The translations under genes and the position numbers were made by a program. From a virus, in the IMG/VR virus record IMGVR_UViG_3300044858_005801, positions 1-31,030 of that record: a DNA stretch of 31,030 nucleotides, one strand, 5' to 3'. Shown piece by piece: positions 5,246-13,674 of the stretch (its first letter is position 1; the number at the start of each line of letters is the position of its first letter). The notes beneath the pieces are model-generated. The model ran no database searches and was not told the DNA's origin. It was given only the letters and a program-made list of their open reading frames with translations.

Positions 5246-7524
5246 GCGAAATCGACCTGGGCCAGCGAGGTTTCCAGCTCGGTGACCTGTTGCACAAGAT
5301 CATAGCGAATGCCGGTGACGGGGGTATTGATCCCCTCGAGGGTGTACCGCCCCCCCACACTGGTGATCAATTGCCCGAGGGTGACTGTCTCGACCACGCC
5401 GCGGATCCGGAAGAACAGCGTTTGCCGCTCGGTTTGGTACCAGCGGCAGGCCGCCTCGACGATCTGGCTCAGCCGCAGCCGGTCGTCGCGGACGAAACCG
5501 CCCGTCGAACGCTCGGCCCGGCCGTCACTGATCCGGACCACCGTGTCCGGCACGACGTAGTCCAGCCGGGCGTCAACCGGAATCACGAGCTGCCGCCAGG
5601 GGCGTCCTCCCGCCACCGTGTCGCGGATCTTCTTCCGCTGTTGGACCCGCCAAGGGAGCCGCAGGGTGAGCGTCGCCCGCATTTGCTCAAACTGGATCCC
5701 CGACTCTTTGCTCGGGTCGTTGTACGGCTCGAGCCCCACAATGGTGCCGACCGAATCGGCCGTCAGGAAATGCTGGGGGGCCCCGTGGACGTCGACCTCC
5801 ACCGCCGGACGGTCGGGCAGCACCCGCAGGGTGGCACTCCAGCGCCGCCGCTGCCGCTCGTTGCTCGACTGCTCGGCCAGCCGGTGCAGCACGTCGTACC
5901 GTGGCGCCGAGACTGTGCTGTTGTCGGTGATCGTGTAGAGCAGCGGCGGCAGGTACTGCGGGTCAAGGCCGTCCGGCAAATCGGCCTGCCAAGTCTGTTT
6001 GGCGATCCGGTCGCTGGTGTAATCCCCCTGATCCTGAAACGGCAGATAGGGCTCGAACACCAGCCGCGATGCGGCGTAGTGCGGGATTTCATTTTTTTCC
6101 GCAAACGGCTGAATCGGATCGGCCCGCGGCTTGCTGTCCCGGGCCGAATACCCGGTCGTTTCCGACTGGTACCACGGCGGATTGAACGAATACTTGGTCG
6201 CGACGGATTCGTCCTGCTCGTAATCCCAGACCAGCCCGTCCCAGTATTCATAGAGTGACCATCTCCGGAACACGGGCCGCAGATCGTCGCGTTGCCTGTA
6301 GCGGGTATTGGCCTCGTACTGCGTCGCCAACGCCAGACTGCTGTAGCCCGCACGGCCGCTGGCCCCGGAACGGTACGCCTGTTCCTGCGTATTGGTCCAG
6401 TCGGGGCGGAACAGAAACGAGCTGCCCCGCTGGAAGGCAGTCCGCCCAAACGCGAGCGTGCAGGTGGAGGTCGCAAACTTTCCCATCGCCACCACCTCGT
6501 CGTAACTGGTGGTCACCGACTCGACGATGCGGGCCTCGACGTCGAGGGCGTTTTCAAAATCCAGCGTGACCGGCTGCGCGTTGGCGGGCAGGACCCGGTC
6601 GTCGGGTAGGGTCAGATCTTCCGAAGCGAACGAAAACGGTACGACCGTCACCCGCCCCCGGAGGCCCGGCGTTTCGTCGTAGCGCACTGCGTAGCTGACG
6701 CCGCGACGGTACGGGATCAGTTCGTCCAGTACCGTTTTGACGGTCCGGCCGTCGGTCGCCACGAGCGGATCGTACCAGCTCAGCCGGGTGTCTCCCGGGT
6801 CGCCGTCGAGCACCCAGTCACAGACCGGATCGTCGTTGCCGTCGCGAGGGGGGTGAGTCGCCAGCAGGTACCGGACGGCGTCGTCGGCCGTCCAGATACT
6901 GTTGGACGTGATGGTGCGGCTGAACCAGTACGGGGCGGTCGGCGATCCGTCTTTCGTTTGCTCGGCCCGGTTCCCCTGCCGGTTCTTGTTGGCCTTGCCG
7001 AGTTCGTTGAACTGCTCGCCGTATTCGACCATCACCGCTTGGGTGGGCAGCGGCGTCGCTTGGCTGGCGTCGATCTGGCTCGACAGGATCAGACTGCGTT
7101 CCAGCAGCCGCAGCAGGCCAAACGCCGTAAACCGCTGCCGGCCGCGGGGCTCATCCGATTGTGGCCCGGAGCCCAGCGGAGTGGTGTCGTCGATCTCGAC
7201 CAGCCCGTACCAGGTGACGTCGTCGCCGTCGACGTTGGCCCCCTCAAGCAGCACCTTGAGGTACGATCCGACCAGGTCCAGCGGCTCAAACTGCTCGAAC
7301 TCGGTTTCGCCAGGGTGGCAAATCGACCCGTACAGGTACGTCAGGCGGCAATCGTCGATCCCCGGGGCGGCCCGGATTGCCAGGTCGTCCACGTACAGAT
7401 ACGGCACTTCCTCCCAGTCGCTGCCGAGCGTGTCGGCCCGGTAGACCTTCGAGCGGACGGCCGATTTGATCTGGCTCTGGCCGGTTGTGATTGTCTGCAG
7501 CACCGTCTGGCCGGTGGTGATCAT
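5242..7524 (-). CDS. Large tail hub / baseplate-like protein (760 aa)
   Basis: ATG 7524 overlaps the stop of the preceding gene (ATGA). The protein is long, beta-rich and has no signal or membrane segment. Early residues (VYRADTLGSDWEEVPYLYVDDL) and the paired WYGLVEIDD and FTAFGLLRLLERS segments resemble the beta-barrel domains of phage hub proteins such as gp27 or gpD. No catalytic motif is evident. It follows the tape measure and a small distal-tail candidate and precedes the poly-Thr tail-tip proteins, the place where siphophages encode the hub or tail-associated protein. A lysozyme or peptidase domain is not apparent. Role is inferred from size, order and fold style; sequence family not recognised with certainty. 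Confidence 0.7.
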   Translation of the reverse strand: MITTGQTVLQTITTGQSQIKSAVRSKVYRADTLGSDWEEVPYLYVDDLAIRAAPGIDDCRLTYLYGSICHPGETEFEQFEPLDLVGSYLKVLLEGANVDGDDVTWYGLVEIDDTTPLGSGPQSDEPRGRQRFTAFGLLRLLERSLILSSQIDASQATPLPTQAVMVEYGEQFNELGKANKNRQGNRAEQTKDGSPTAPYWFSRTITSNSIWTADDAVRYLLATHPPRDGNDDPVCDWVLDGDPGDTRLSWYDPLVATDGRTVKTVLDELIPYRRGVSYAVRYDETPGLRGRVTVVPFSFASEDLTLPDDRVLPANAQPVTLDFENALDVEARIVESVTTSYDEVVAMGKFATSTCTLAFGRTAFQRGSSFLFRPDWTNTQEQAYRSGASGRAGYSSLALATQYEANTRYRQRDDLRPVFRRWSLYEYWDGLVWDYEQDESVATKYSFNPPWYQSETTGYSARDSKPRADPIQPFAEKNEIPHYAASRLVFEPYLPFQDQGDYTSDRIAKQTWQADLPDGLDPQYLPPLLYTITDNSTVSAPRYDVLHRLAEQSSNERQRRRWSATLRVLPDRPAVEVDVHGAPQHFLTADSVGTIVGLEPYNDPSKESGIQFEQMRATLTLRLPWRVQQRKKIRDTVAGGRPWRQLVIPVDARLDYVVPDTVVRISDGRAERSTGGFVRDDRLRLSQIVEAACRWYQTERQTLFFRIRGVVETVTLGQLITSVGGRYTLEGINTPVTGIRYDLVQQVTELETSLAQVDFA

Positions 7525-7943
7525 GTCTGGTCAATCATGGGTTGAAGCGTCCAGAGGATTTCGACGACGGCGGTTGAGCCCGAGACCGCTCCCCCCGCCC
7601 GGGCCAGCACCCGCCGCGACGATTGGCAGACGCAGTCGAGCACGGCATAACGGCAACCGTAATTGGCCGCATAGTCCACGTCTTGCCAGACGACGTTCAC
7701 CACCGTGCCGATCAGGCTCTGGTACGACTGCACGGCGGTCGGAACGATTGGGAGCGAAAGCACGTCGACAAACGCCCGCATCTGAAACGGCTCGCTCCGT
7801 CGGCCCATCTTCATCACGCCCGTCCCGTCGACACCCGGGCGGTTGATCAGTTCGCACTGCTCGCGCGGCACGAGCGGTCCGCCGCGGGGATCGTCGGTGC
7901 GGTGCAGCGAAATGAATCCGTACGGGCCCACGTAGGAGTACAT
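7521..7943 (-). CDS. Distal-tail-like small tail protein (140 aa)
   Basis: ATG 7943 overlaps the tape-measure stop (TGATG); a GTG at 7946 is also possible. The protein contains NRPGVDGTGVMKMGRRSEPFQMRAFVDV near residues 35-62. This resembles distal tail proteins and tail collar subunits, which carry an R-P-G-V-D-G-x turn before a beta sandwich. It lies between tape measure and hub, the usual place of the distal tail protein in siphophages. It has two cysteines close together (LDCVC) near residue 105. Assignment rests on position and this motif; sequence identity with a named protein cannot be claimed. Confidence 0.6.
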   Translation of the reverse strand: MYSYVGPYGFISLHRTDDPRGGPLVPREQCELINRPGVDGTGVMKMGRRSEPFQMRAFVDVLSLPIVPTAVQSYQSLIGTVVNVVWQDVDYAANYGCRYAVLDCVCQSSRRVLARAGGAVSGSTAVVEILWTLQPMIDQT

Positions 7944-9511
7944 CACTCACCCCCCTCGGGTTTGCGGTCGGGTTTGGGGCGGGTGTTGCGGTTGAGCTCG
8001 CGCAGTTGGTCGAGCTGCTGCCGCTGGACCTCGGCCACTGCCGCCCCGCCGGCTCCCTCGGGAGACCCGGCCACCTGGGCGGCTGCGGCGCCGACACTCG
8101 GCAATTCGCCGAGCTGGTCGGTGGGGACCTCCCCCCGCAGTTCGGCCATCCGTTGCCGCAGCAGTTCCGGGGGCAGCGTGGCGCCGCTGCGCTGCCACCA
8201 AGGGAGCTGCATCTGGGCGGGGTCGGTGTAGATCTCTGCGATCGACTCGACCGAGGTGTCTCCCGTCAGGTTGCGGAAATTCGCCCGCTGCCGGCGGAAC
8301 GCGAGAAGGGCCTCGGGGATTCCCGCCTCACGCTGCAGCGACTCGGCGGCCTGAATCATTTCTTCAAAATTTTTGTTCTGCGCCATCATCTGCTGTTCCT
8401 GCAGCAGTTGCACCCGGACGCGGGCCGCCGCCGGACCTGCCGCCCGGATCCCGACGTCGGTCTGGAACCCAGCTTCGTCCCCCTGCAAGGCCAGGTACTC
8501 TTGCACCTTGGCCCGATCTCGCAAGAGACCCGACGCGGCGGCCATCGCCTCTTGTCCAAAGAGGTCTTTAAGAACCCCCGCCTGCTCTGGTTGGGGCAGG
8601 GCGTTCAGGGCGGTCGCCAGCCGCTCGAGCACCTCGGCCGGTTTTTCGCCGATCGCGTCGATCTGATCCGCAGCCAGCCCCAATTTTCCCAAGGCGTCCA
8701 TGGAACTGGTGGTTCCGCTGGCGGTCTGCAGCCGTTCCCAAAAGATTTTCAGCCCTGTGGCGGCCACGTCGGGGGTGGCCTTTTCGCGCATGACCGCGAA
8801 CTGGGCGAGGGCTTCCTGCCAGGGGACTGCCTGCGATACCCCTTGGACCTTCGGAGCCAGCGCCATGAGGTCGGGGGCCTGTAGCGGGGTTCCTTTGAAC
8901 GTCCGTTGGACTGCTCGACTCACGTCCTCGAGGTTGGCAGTGGTTTTTTCCTGTCCCGTGCCTGCCAGGAGGGCCGAGTAGGACTGGGCCAACAGCTTGA
9001 TATCCTCCGGCCGGGCGTTGGTCGCCTGCATCGTCTGCAGCAGCCGCTCGAGGGCCGAGCCGGTCCCCTGCTCGACGTTGAACCCCTGTGACACCAGTTC
9101 TTCCGCCCCTCGGGCGGCGGTGCCGTAGTCGACCCCCGTCCGCAGGGCGATCTGCGTCAGCCGCTCTTGGGCCTGCTGCCCCTGCACGGCGGTCAGGCCT
9201 CCTTGCACCCGCAGCCGGCGGTTCAGCTCGTCGTACTTCAGGATCCCTTCGTCGGCCTTCCGGTTGACTTCCTGCTGGGCCTGGGCGACGGTCTGCAGCA
9301 CATTGTTCAGTCCGGTGTAGGCCAGCACGGCCGTGCCGATTTTGGCCCCCCACTGTTCGAGGGCCTGCCCGGCGGCGTTGGCGTCTTCCTTTGATTTGCG
9401 CGAGACCTGCTTGAGCTGGTTCTCGAGCTTGAGGTATTTGGCTTCCAGCCGGGCGATCGCCGCCTCGGCCGCCTGCGAGTCGGCAAAAAACGTCGTGGTG
9501 ACCTGCCCCAC
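7943..9511 (-). CDS. Tail tape-measure protein (522 aa)
   Basis: GTG 9511 is preceded by AGAGGAG six bases upstream. The N-terminus (MGQVTTTFFADSQAAEAAIARLEAKYLKLENQLKQ) is a long coiled coil. A TMP-family core follows: helices with YDELNRRLRVQGGLT, GTAARGAEELVSQGF, SYSALLAGTG, LKIFWERLQTASGTTSSMDALGKLGL and LKDLFGQEAMAAASGLL. These are typical of the TP901-type tape-measure domain. The C-terminus is again coiled and Arg/Pro-rich. At 522 residues it is short for the family, so a short siphovirus tail of roughly 75-80 nm is expected at about 1.5 angstrom per residue. It scaffolds tail tube length and is ejected with DNA. No hydrophobic membrane patch is obvious. Confidence 0.85.
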   Translation of the reverse strand: MGQVTTTFFADSQAAEAAIARLEAKYLKLENQLKQVSRKSKEDANAAGQALEQWGAKIGTAVLAYTGLNNVLQTVAQAQQEVNRKADEGILKYDELNRRLRVQGGLTAVQGQQAQERLTQIALRTGVDYGTAARGAEELVSQGFNVEQGTGSALERLLQTMQATNARPEDIKLLAQSYSALLAGTGQEKTTANLEDVSRAVQRTFKGTPLQAPDLMALAPKVQGVSQAVPWQEALAQFAVMREKATPDVAATGLKIFWERLQTASGTTSSMDALGKLGLAADQIDAIGEKPAEVLERLATALNALPQPEQAGVLKDLFGQEAMAAASGLLRDRAKVQEYLALQGDEAGFQTDVGIRAAGPAAARVRVQLLQEQQMMAQNKNFEEMIQAAESLQREAGIPEALLAFRRQRANFRNLTGDTSVESIAEIYTDPAQMQLPWWQRSGATLPPELLRQRMAELRGEVPTDQLGELPSVGAAAAQVAGSPEGAGGAAVAEVQRQQLDQLRELNRNTRPKPDRKPEGGE

Positions 9512-9553
9512 GGGGCGCTCCTCTCAGGACGGGGGAAACGCTCGGGACAGGAA

Positions 9554-10111
9554 TTAGGCGGACCGGCCAAGCAGGTAGACGTCGTAGGTCACCGCCCCGC
9601 CGCTGGCCAGCATCGTCAACAGGTGGCTGCTCGTGTCGGCGACAGCCCACGCCGGGTCGTTGGTCGAGGCGATCAGGAAGATTCCCGAAGGGGGCAGCGT
9701 CAGCTCGGCGTCGTCGTTGGCGTTCAGCCACTCCGACCAGGCCGCCGCGGTTCCCTTGCCGCCAATCAGCAGTTTGCCGGCCGAGGTCGGCCGATTGTAG
9801 ACGAGCATCCCGGCAATTTCGGCGACCGTCCAGACCTGTCCGTTGGCATCCCGACCGGCGCCAGCCCCGCTGATGTCGAGCGACCCCAAGTCGTAGACGT
9901 CGAGGTCTTCCGACCCACCGCTGGTCAGCGTGCGGCCGGTCGATTGCCAGAATCGATCGGCCTGTCCGGCCCCGGTCCCGCTGGCCGTGAATGTGACCGA
10001 TTGCTGCGCCCCGTGCGCGGCACTCGACGTCAACACCCCGTTGTCGGACGTGTTGATCAGAGTTGCCTGCAGGATCGCCCGGGCGGACATTGTCGAAAGT
10101 GAACGGGGCAT
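9554..10111 (-). CDS. Putative tail/virion structural protein (185 aa)
   Basis: ATG 10111 is used; it lies two bases from the preceding stop and has AAAGGG nearby. The protein is Ser/Thr/Gly/Ala-rich and beta-like: ILQATLINTSDNGVLTSSA, then DVYDLGSLDISGAGAG, VAEIAGMLVYNRPTSAGKLLIGG and a C-terminal VTYDVYLLGRSA. It has no cysteines and no signal peptide, consistent with a virion surface or tube-associated protein. It sits directly before the tape-measure gene. I do not recognise a named family; structural role is inferred from composition and place. Confidence 0.6.
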   Translation of the reverse strand: MPRSLSTMSARAILQATLINTSDNGVLTSSAAHGAQQSVTFTASGTGAGQADRFWQSTGRTLTSGGSEDLDVYDLGSLDISGAGAGRDANGQVWTVAEIAGMLVYNRPTSAGKLLIGGKGTAAAWSEWLNANDDAELTLPPSGIFLIASTNDPAWAVADTSSHLLTMLASGGAVTYDVYLLGRSA

Positions 10112-10112
10112 T

Positions 10113-10262
10113 TCAGGAACCCTTTCGCGTGGGAACGCCAATCACGGCGACCGGTTCGGTGTCACCGAATCCGGTCGCGAGGAGAAACAGGTCAGCCCGC
10201 GAGGGCTGGTAATCGGAGAGCAGGCCGCGGGCAAACGCCTGCAGCTCGTGGCCGCGGCTCAT
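10113..10262 (-). CDS. Small protein (49 aa), tail-assembly region
   Basis: The frame begins at ATG 10262, overlapping the previous stop (TGATG), and ends one base before the next start. The sequence MSRGHELQAFARGLLSDYQP followed by a beta-like DLFLLATGFGDTEPVAVIGVP looks like a real folded peptide rather than chance. It fills what would otherwise be a 150-base hole in a gapless operon. In many tailed phages the second tail-assembly chaperone is encoded here, often by frameshift. I saw no convincing slippery heptamer, so independent translation is favoured. Function unknown. Confidence 0.55.
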   Translation of the reverse strand: MSRGHELQAFARGLLSDYQPSRADLFLLATGFGDTEPVAVIGVPTRKGS

Positions 10263-11014
10263 CAGGCGGCCGCGGGGGCCGCCTCGGGAGGGTGCGGGGT
10301 GGACAGGTCCTCCCCAGGGTGTTGGCCGGTCAAAAGCTGCTCGACCAGCGGCCAGTCACATGCCGCTTTGAACACTTCGGAAAACGTCGCGGTGTCGAAC
10401 GGGGCCAGCAGCTCCAGCTCGGGGTCGCCGACCCGGTAGTTGACCGCCAGCACGTGCCGGCATAGGTCGTAGACTTCTTCCCATTCGGCCCCCTGCACGG
10501 TCGTCAGCAGATCCCAACAGCGGCCGGCGACCCGCCAGGTGTCCTGCCACTCGGCCCGCAGTTGCAGCTCAAGCCTCCCATTGCGGCGGATCAGGGCCTG
10601 CGGCAAAGCGGGGCGGATTCCTCCCCGCCGCAGAATCGGCACGGTCCACACGTGTTCCCCCAGCACGGTGTCGTGACCTTCGAGTGATTGCGGGCGCCGC
10701 AGATCTTCGGGGGTGACCGGAAACCGACGGTCAACGCCGAACCAGATTCCCGCGTCGAGTTCCCGCCAGGTCTGGTGGGCGGGGAAGTGGCCGATGTGCT
10801 GGGCCGGCTGCGTCGCCGGGTGCGCTGCCACGAGCATTCCCCGGCCGTTGTCTGGTCCGCGGTCGACGATCTGCCGCAACGCGAGCCGTGCGTCCCACGC
10901 GCGGTGAGAGTCGAGGCAGTCGGCGAACACGTCGCCCAGCCCCGCCATCCGCAGCCGCTCGGGGGTCAGCGTCTCGCGGGTTTCGCCGGGCAGGTAGTAC
11001 AGGGGGCAGGCCAT
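10262..11014 (-). CDS. Hypothetical protein in the tail-assembly chaperone position (250 aa)
   Basis: ATG 11014 follows the preceding stop by 12 bases. The N-terminal half starts MACPLYYLPGETRETLTPERLRMAGLG and contains a Pro/His-rich stretch (LVAAHPATQPAQHIGHFPAHQTWREL). The C-terminal half is helical and acidic (WDLLTTVQGAEWEEVYDLCRHVLAVNYRVGDPELELLAPFD), ending in a Pro/Ala-rich tail. Helical acidic proteins between the major tail protein and tape measure are commonly tail-assembly chaperones, which is the inferred role. No enzyme motif is seen, and the family is not recognised. Confidence 0.55.
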   Translation of the reverse strand: MACPLYYLPGETRETLTPERLRMAGLGDVFADCLDSHRAWDARLALRQIVDRGPDNGRGMLVAAHPATQPAQHIGHFPAHQTWRELDAGIWFGVDRRFPVTPEDLRRPQSLEGHDTVLGEHVWTVPILRRGGIRPALPQALIRRNGRLELQLRAEWQDTWRVAGRCWDLLTTVQGAEWEEVYDLCRHVLAVNYRVGDPELELLAPFDTATFSEVFKAACDWPLVEQLLTGQHPGEDLSTPHPPEAAPAAA

Positions 11015-11026
11015 GGGAACCGGACG

Positions 11027-11191
11027 TTACTCGGGCAGGTGTGGGTCGGGGAACAGGTCGGCGGCGGGAGCCGTGGCGTCGCGGGCGAGTGGCGGCGGCG
11101 GCAGCGTCTGGTCGGGGCCGGTGATCTGGCCGGGCAGCGGTCCCGGGTGTGCCGGATCGACGGTGGCCGGGTCGTGGGTGTAGTGCGGCAT
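11027..11191 (-). CDS. Small proline-rich protein (54 aa)
   Basis: ATG 11191 lies five bases after the stop of the major tail protein candidate and the frame runs to TAA 11027-11029. The product (MPHYTHDPATVDPAHPGPLP...) is about a quarter proline, with a PPPP run and an acidic end (DLFPDPHLPE). Without it the operon would have a 180-base gap, which supports it being real. Being disordered and proline-rich, it could be a tail-assembly helper or a binding peptide. No clear ribosome binding site; translation probably couples to the gene upstream. Confidence 0.45.
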   Translation of the reverse strand: MPHYTHDPATVDPAHPGPLPGQITGPDQTLPPPPLARDATAPAADLFPDPHLPE

Positions 11192-11196
11192 GTCTG

Positions 11197-12114
11197 TCAG
11201 GTGATGGCCGAGGCGGTCGAGAGGGTGAGGGGGAGCACGGAATCAGACCCGGCGATCAGGTGCACCCGGATCGTGTCGCTGACAGGGCTCCCCCGCTGGC
11301 CAGTCGTGTTGACGGGATTCACCACGCCGTTCAGGCCGGTGAATTTGAGGTGCTCGGCGGTGGCGTTGGCCACCCTCGAGGCTTTGTTGTTGTACTTACG
11401 CCCGTAGCAGACCAGCCCGGTGCTGCCGTTCAGAGTCGTTCCCCGCAGGCCAACCGAACTCCAGTTGTATTCGCGCAGGAATTGGATGGTGACGACCGGG
11501 GAAGAATCCTGAATCCCGACGAACGTATCGAATTCTTCCGACTCACCCCCCGCCTGGATCATCGTGATCCCGCTGTCGATCGTGATCGACTGCACGCCCC
11601 CCAGAGTGGTGCCGTTGATTGACACGGGACCCGCGCCGAAGAAATTGCCGGCCGACAGGTTTCCGCTGAGTGCGGTCGAGCCGGTGTACACAAATGGGTC
11701 ATTCGTCCCGTCGTAAGCCGCCTGCACCCGAACGGTGACCTCGCCCATGCCGTTGTGCGGCAGCCGCAGGCTGGTCCAGTAGACGCAGCTCGCCGCGATC
11801 TCCAACTTTTTGTGCGCGCTGCTGGCTCTCGCCGTGTTGCCGGTGACGGCCCCCTGTTTCAGGAACGCGGTGATCGTGCCGGCGGCGAGCCCCGCCAGAG
11901 TCACCGCTCCCAGCACCTGGTCGAGCTGCGGGGTGGTGAATTCGATCATCGGTTTTTGCGACTGATTCGCCGTGAACATCGGCGAGACGTGACCGGCGGG
12001 GCGCTCGGTCATGTTGGTGATGCCGGCGTCGATCGTGGCGTTCGTCAGCACGTCGATCGCGACCGGGCCAGGCAGAATGATCTTGTCAAGTTTATCGATG
12101 GCGGCGAGAGCCAC
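11197..12114 (-). CDS. Major tail (tube) protein candidate (305 aa)
   Basis: GTG 12114 has AAAGGA seven bases upstream, a good ribosome binding site for a highly expressed protein. The product is beta-rich with abundant Thr, Ser, Gly and Asn. It has a central DSSPVVTIQFLREYNWSSVGLRG segment and a repeated STALSGNLSAGNFFGAGPVSING style, as in tail-tube proteins with appended Ig-like domains. It lies after the neck genes and before the tail-assembly region and tape measure, the position of lambda V. It lacks catalytic motifs. Position and composition support the call; family membership cannot be confirmed by eye. Confidence 0.6.
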   Translation of the reverse strand: MALAAIDKLDKIILPGPVAIDVLTNATIDAGITNMTERPAGHVSPMFTANQSQKPMIEFTTPQLDQVLGAVTLAGLAAGTITAFLKQGAVTGNTARASSAHKKLEIAASCVYWTSLRLPHNGMGEVTVRVQAAYDGTNDPFVYTGSTALSGNLSAGNFFGAGPVSINGTTLGGVQSITIDSGITMIQAGGESEEFDTFVGIQDSSPVVTIQFLREYNWSSVGLRGTTLNGSTGLVCYGRKYNNKASRVANATAEHLKFTGLNGVVNPVNTTGQRGSPVSDTIRVHLIAGSDSVLPLTLSTASAIT

Positions 12115-12126
12115 GGGACGATCCTT

Positions 12127-12651
12127 TCAGGAGAGCCGGTCGTTCAGGTCCAGCAGGTTTTGGAGGCGGTCGGCTGCGAACGCCCGAATGTCGGCGGCGT
12201 CTTCGGCGTCGACGCGGGTCACTTCGCCCGGCTTGTCGGGTTGGCGACGGACGGTCTTGCGTTTGCCGCTTTTCGGGTCGACCCACGATCCGATGAACGG
12301 CCGGTCGAAATAGCTGGGGGCCGTCATGCGGACCGTCATGCGGCGGGCGGTGCCGGTGATCTGCGCCAAATTGCGGAGCATGAACTGAGACGACCCTTTC
12401 AGAATCATGTCCCGAAACTTGCCGATCCCCCGCCCCTGGAATTTCTTCAGTTTTTCGGTGTAGAGCTGCGAGCGGGGAGCAAACTGGTATTTGCTGCGGT
12501 TGCGGCCGCCGAAGTGCCGCGGGAAGATCTCGCGGTGCCAGTGCTCGGCCGTCCGTCGCAGGACCTCGGCGACCGCCTTGCTGTGGGTCGTCTGCAGGCC
12601 GATCAGCCGGCGGCGGGGGCGGGTCTGCAAATCGAGGATGATTGCGGTCAT
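12127..12651 (-). CDS. Neck / tail-completion protein, gpZ- or gp10-like (174 aa)
   Basis: The start overlaps the preceding stop (TAATG). The protein is strongly basic, with helices (KAVAEVLRRTAEHWHREIFPRHF) followed by KYQFAPRSQLYTEKLKKFQGRG and a beta segment (ARRMTVRMTAPSYFDRPFIGSW). Basic proteins of this size between the head-completion genes and the major tail protein are usually HK97 gp10-like or lambda Z-like tail-completion factors, which join tail to head. Aromatic and Arg-rich loops fit a protein contacting DNA at the neck. The call comes from position and charge; no decisive motif. Confidence 0.55.
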   Translation of the reverse strand: MTAIILDLQTRPRRRLIGLQTTHSKAVAEVLRRTAEHWHREIFPRHFGGRNRSKYQFAPRSQLYTEKLKKFQGRGIGKFRDMILKGSSQFMLRNLAQITGTARRMTVRMTAPSYFDRPFIGSWVDPKSGKRKTVRRQPDKPGEVTRVDAEDAADIRAFAADRLQNLLDLNDRLS

Positions 12652-13166
12652 TATTCGTCCCCCCAGCGGATTTGCCAGACCGACTCGAAATCCATTCCGA
12701 CCGCCGGTTGATCTTCGACCGGCGGGGGACCAAACGCCAGCAGGTTACACTCGACGATCGCCAGCAGATCATCCTGGGCCGCCTGCTCGATCAGTTGTTC
12801 AACGACCAGAGCATGGGCGTCGGCCCCGTAGAATTCCTGTTCGATCGGGTCGGTCAGTTCCGGCGGGGTGGGGGTTTGCAGAATCAGCAGCAGCGAGCCG
12901 GTCGGCCGCAGTTGGTTCTGGGCGCCCCCCGCTACCAACTTGTACTGCAGTTCCTGGGCAAGCTGGATCGACGCCCAAGGGGCCGGGACTTCGCCTCCGA
13001 CCTGCCGCAGAAAAACCCCGTTGGGGGCGTCGTCGGGATAGTGCAGCGAGTTGCCGGCGGTCAGGGCCTGCCACTGCGTCGAGGCCGCCAGCATCCGCGA
13101 CAAGAGCGCAGCCGCTTGACGCGGAGCACTCAGTGTGGCGGGGAGTTCGGCGGGGGCAGGCACGGA
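12651..13166 (-). CDS. Head-tail joining / tail-terminator candidate (171 aa)
   Basis: The frame is open from 13250, but codons upstream of GTG 13166 lose the strong GC third-position bias and overlap the previous gene, so 13166 is taken as start. No clear ribosome binding site supports either. The protein has helical parts (RQAAALLSRMLAASTQWQAL, ALVVEQLIEQAAQDDLLAIVE) and beta strands (SLLLILQTPTPPEL, FESVWQIRWGDE). Its size and position between a gpFII-like protein and the basic neck protein suggest a tail-terminator or neck subunit. Family not recognised. Confidence 0.55.
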   Translation of the reverse strand, partial: SVPAPAELPATLSAPRQAAALLSRMLAASTQWQALTAGNSLHYPDDAPNGVFLRQVGGEVPAPWASIQLAQELQYKLVAGGAQNQLRPTGSLLLILQTPTPPELTDPIEQEFYGADAHALVVEQLIEQAAQDDLLAIVECNLLAFGPPPVEDQPAVGMDFESVWQIRWGDE

Positions 13167-13215
13167 CCAGAATCCAGAAGGAACTTGTAAGCAACTCTTA
13201 CCAGTTGTCGACGTG

Positions 13216-13599
13216 TCAGCGAATGCGGGGTTTATCGCCAGCGCGCACAAGCTCGAGGCGACGGAATTCGCAGGTGATCAGGCCTGCGGCGACGTGCTTG
13301 ACGGCGACAAACGGGTGACGGGTTTCGGGAGGATCCTCGGCCAGGCGGATTGCGTCCCCCACCTGCGGGTCACTGATGCCGGTCGTGGCGTTGGTGCTGC
13401 ACTGCACCAGCAGCATGCCGCGGGTCTCGGTGCGGTACTGTTGCGATTCGTCGCGGGCGTTGCCGCGGTCGACGACGGCACTGACAGACCGGGGTTTGCC
13501 GGGCTCGGTCTTCCGGTAGTAGGTGATGGTTTCGGCGAATTCGGCCGCGTTGAGGAACACAGTCCCGACGTCGGCGGCAATTTCGCTGGCGAATGACAT
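13216..13599 (-). CDS. Head-completion (gpFII-like) protein (127 aa)
   Basis: The N-terminus MSFASEIAADVGTVFLNAAEFAETITYYR, followed by a compact beta-barrel-like half (VSAVVDRGN, GMLLVQCSTNA, VGDAIRLAED, FVAVKHVAAGLITCEFRRLEL), matches the pattern of phage head-tail joining proteins related to lambda FII. These annotate as head-tail joining or as ATP-binding sugar transporter-like proteins. Length of 127 aa is close to the 117 aa of lambda FII. It comes after capsid and a possible decoration protein, as expected. Function: caps the portal/connector and offers the docking surface for the tail. The family likeness is by pattern. Confidence 0.6.
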   Translation of the reverse strand: MSFASEIAADVGTVFLNAAEFAETITYYRKTEPGKPRSVSAVVDRGNARDESQQYRTETRGMLLVQCSTNATTGISDPQVGDAIRLAEDPPETRHPFVAVKHVAAGLITCEFRRLELVRAGDKPRIR

Positions 13600-13674
13600 G
13601 GGCGCTTCAGGAAGGAAACCAACCGGCCGACGACGGCAGCGTCAGGGACTGCCGCCGCCGGCCGGGGGACTGAG

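Noticed and set aside
10113-10300. Programmed frameshift for a tail-assembly chaperone at the 250-aa/49-aa junction
   Set aside because: The frames are in a -1 relation, but no standard X-XXY-YYZ slippery site was found and the downstream gene has its own overlapping ATG.
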